A stretch of DNA of 64,000 nt from Desmonostoc vinosum HA7617-LM4. GTDB taxonomy: Bacteria > Cyanobacteriota > Cyanobacteriia > Cyanobacteriales > Nostocaceae. Both the position numbers and the translations under genes were made by a program. The notes under the pieces were generated by a model. That model had not been told where the DNA came from. It did no database searches and was given only the letters and a program-made list of their open reading frames with translations. This document shows positions 63,870-64,000 of this stretch, one piece after another; within the stretch, counting starts at the first letter, position 1, and every line of letters begins with the position of its first letter. The stretch spans positions 62,001 to 126,000 of the forward strand of contig JAHHHC010000003.1 of NCBI GenBank assembly GCA_019359515.1. Reading direction: 5' to 3'.

Positions 63870-64000
63870 TTAAAACGTATAAGAAATGGTTCCTAATACT
63901 GTTAACGGTGGTTGAGGCATTACCAGGAATCCGCGAGTATTGTAGATATCTGCATTCGTCAGGTTGTTAACGTTCAATTGCACTTTCCAGTTATCGCGTT
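63870..64000 (-). CDS. TonB-dependent receptor, C-terminal end (partial)
   Basis: The last 43 codons of a second receptor, entering from the right edge and ending at the TAA (63870-63872). Translation RDNWKVQLNVNNLTNADIYN, then TRGFLVMPQPPLTVLGTISY and TF, matches the last two barrel strands of the intact receptor in this window (RDNWRLGLNFKNLGNVKAYD...TVLGTVSIEF) and ends with the aromatic residue needed for outer-membrane assembly. It lies upstream of the AraC gene on the same strand, so the iron cluster continues beyond the window. Confidence 0.9.
   Translation of the reverse strand, partial: RDNWKVQLNVNNLTNADIYNTRGFLVMPQPPLTVLGTISYTF

Noticed and set aside
1..64000. tRNA, rRNA or replication origin
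   Set aside because: No clover-leaf, rRNA-like block, DnaA-box cluster or dnaA/dnaN neighbour was noticed; the abundant GCGATCGC octamers are HIP1 sites and not origin signals.

Overview
The window looks like the chromosome of a filamentous, probably heterocyst-forming cyanobacterium of the Nostoc/Calothrix/Tolypothrix type. The evidence is the very frequent GCGATCGC (HIP1) octamer, dense short tandem repeats (TAATTCG/ATTACGA heptamers, GGGACGC arrays, 'CCCCAATC' arrays), a cyanobacterial phytochrome, a DUF2232 protein, and many histidine kinases of the 'VAHEINNPINF' class. No rRNA, tRNA, CRISPR array or complete insertion sequence was found. Nothing here can fix the species.

Layout. 1-9.8 kb: the first codons of ychF, a secreted small protein, a fold-type-I Orn/Lys/Arg decarboxylase, a DUF2059 protein, a phytochrome histidine kinase, a TPR protein, queA and a small conserved protein. 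9.8-16.6 kb, minus strand: tldD, a photolyase-like alpha/beta domain protein, a sugar-phosphate transferase and a 1187-residue protein with an Hsp70/actin-like ATPase domain. 16.6-21.2 kb: a gene-free stretch with a strongly folded RNA candidate, then a Crp-type regulator, a DUF2232 protein, a CobT-like enzyme and a coiled-coil protein. 21.5-25.1 kb: a solute-binding lipoprotein and TRAP permeases DctQ and DctM. 25.2-32.1 kb, minus strand: a cyclic-nucleotide-binding domain protein and a phosphorelay cluster (CHASE hybrid kinase with HPt, a REC-degenerate GGDEF protein, an intact REC-GGDEF cyclase).

33-45.4 kb, plus strand: a signalling island. A UrtA-like amide/urea-binding protein is followed at once by a Cache-HAMP kinase. 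About 4 kb further on come a GAF kinase, a HAMP-PAS-REC-REC hybrid kinase and a single-domain response regulator. Between the kinases lies a compact three-gene module (ribbon-helix-helix protein, Pepco-like protein, caspase-like peptidase fused to an RDD membrane domain), followed by an antitoxin-gene remnant and a Uma2-type nuclease. This is the best candidate in the window for a poorly described conflict or programmed-death system.

45.4-57.5 kb: modA, a PLD-type nuclease lipoprotein with EF-hand-like and helix-hairpin-helix segments, a cysteine desulfurase, a 165-bp MITE, a GT2 glycosyltransferase, an ARPP/DUF6569-like protein, a PhoD phosphatase, a divergent polar amino-acid ABC transporter and a PEP-CTERM protein. 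57.5-64 kb: an iron-uptake island (PepSY membrane protein, TonB-dependent siderophore receptor with AMIN domain, AraC/PchR-type regulator, the C-terminus of a second receptor and a fragment of a third), with a two-gene RPGMYIG-family cassette inside it.

A recurring theme is invasion of genes by short repeats. The phytochrome, queA, the cobT-like gene and a histidine kinase all carry in-frame repeat-derived insertions, and one composite palindromic repeat occurs at four intergenic sites in both orientations.
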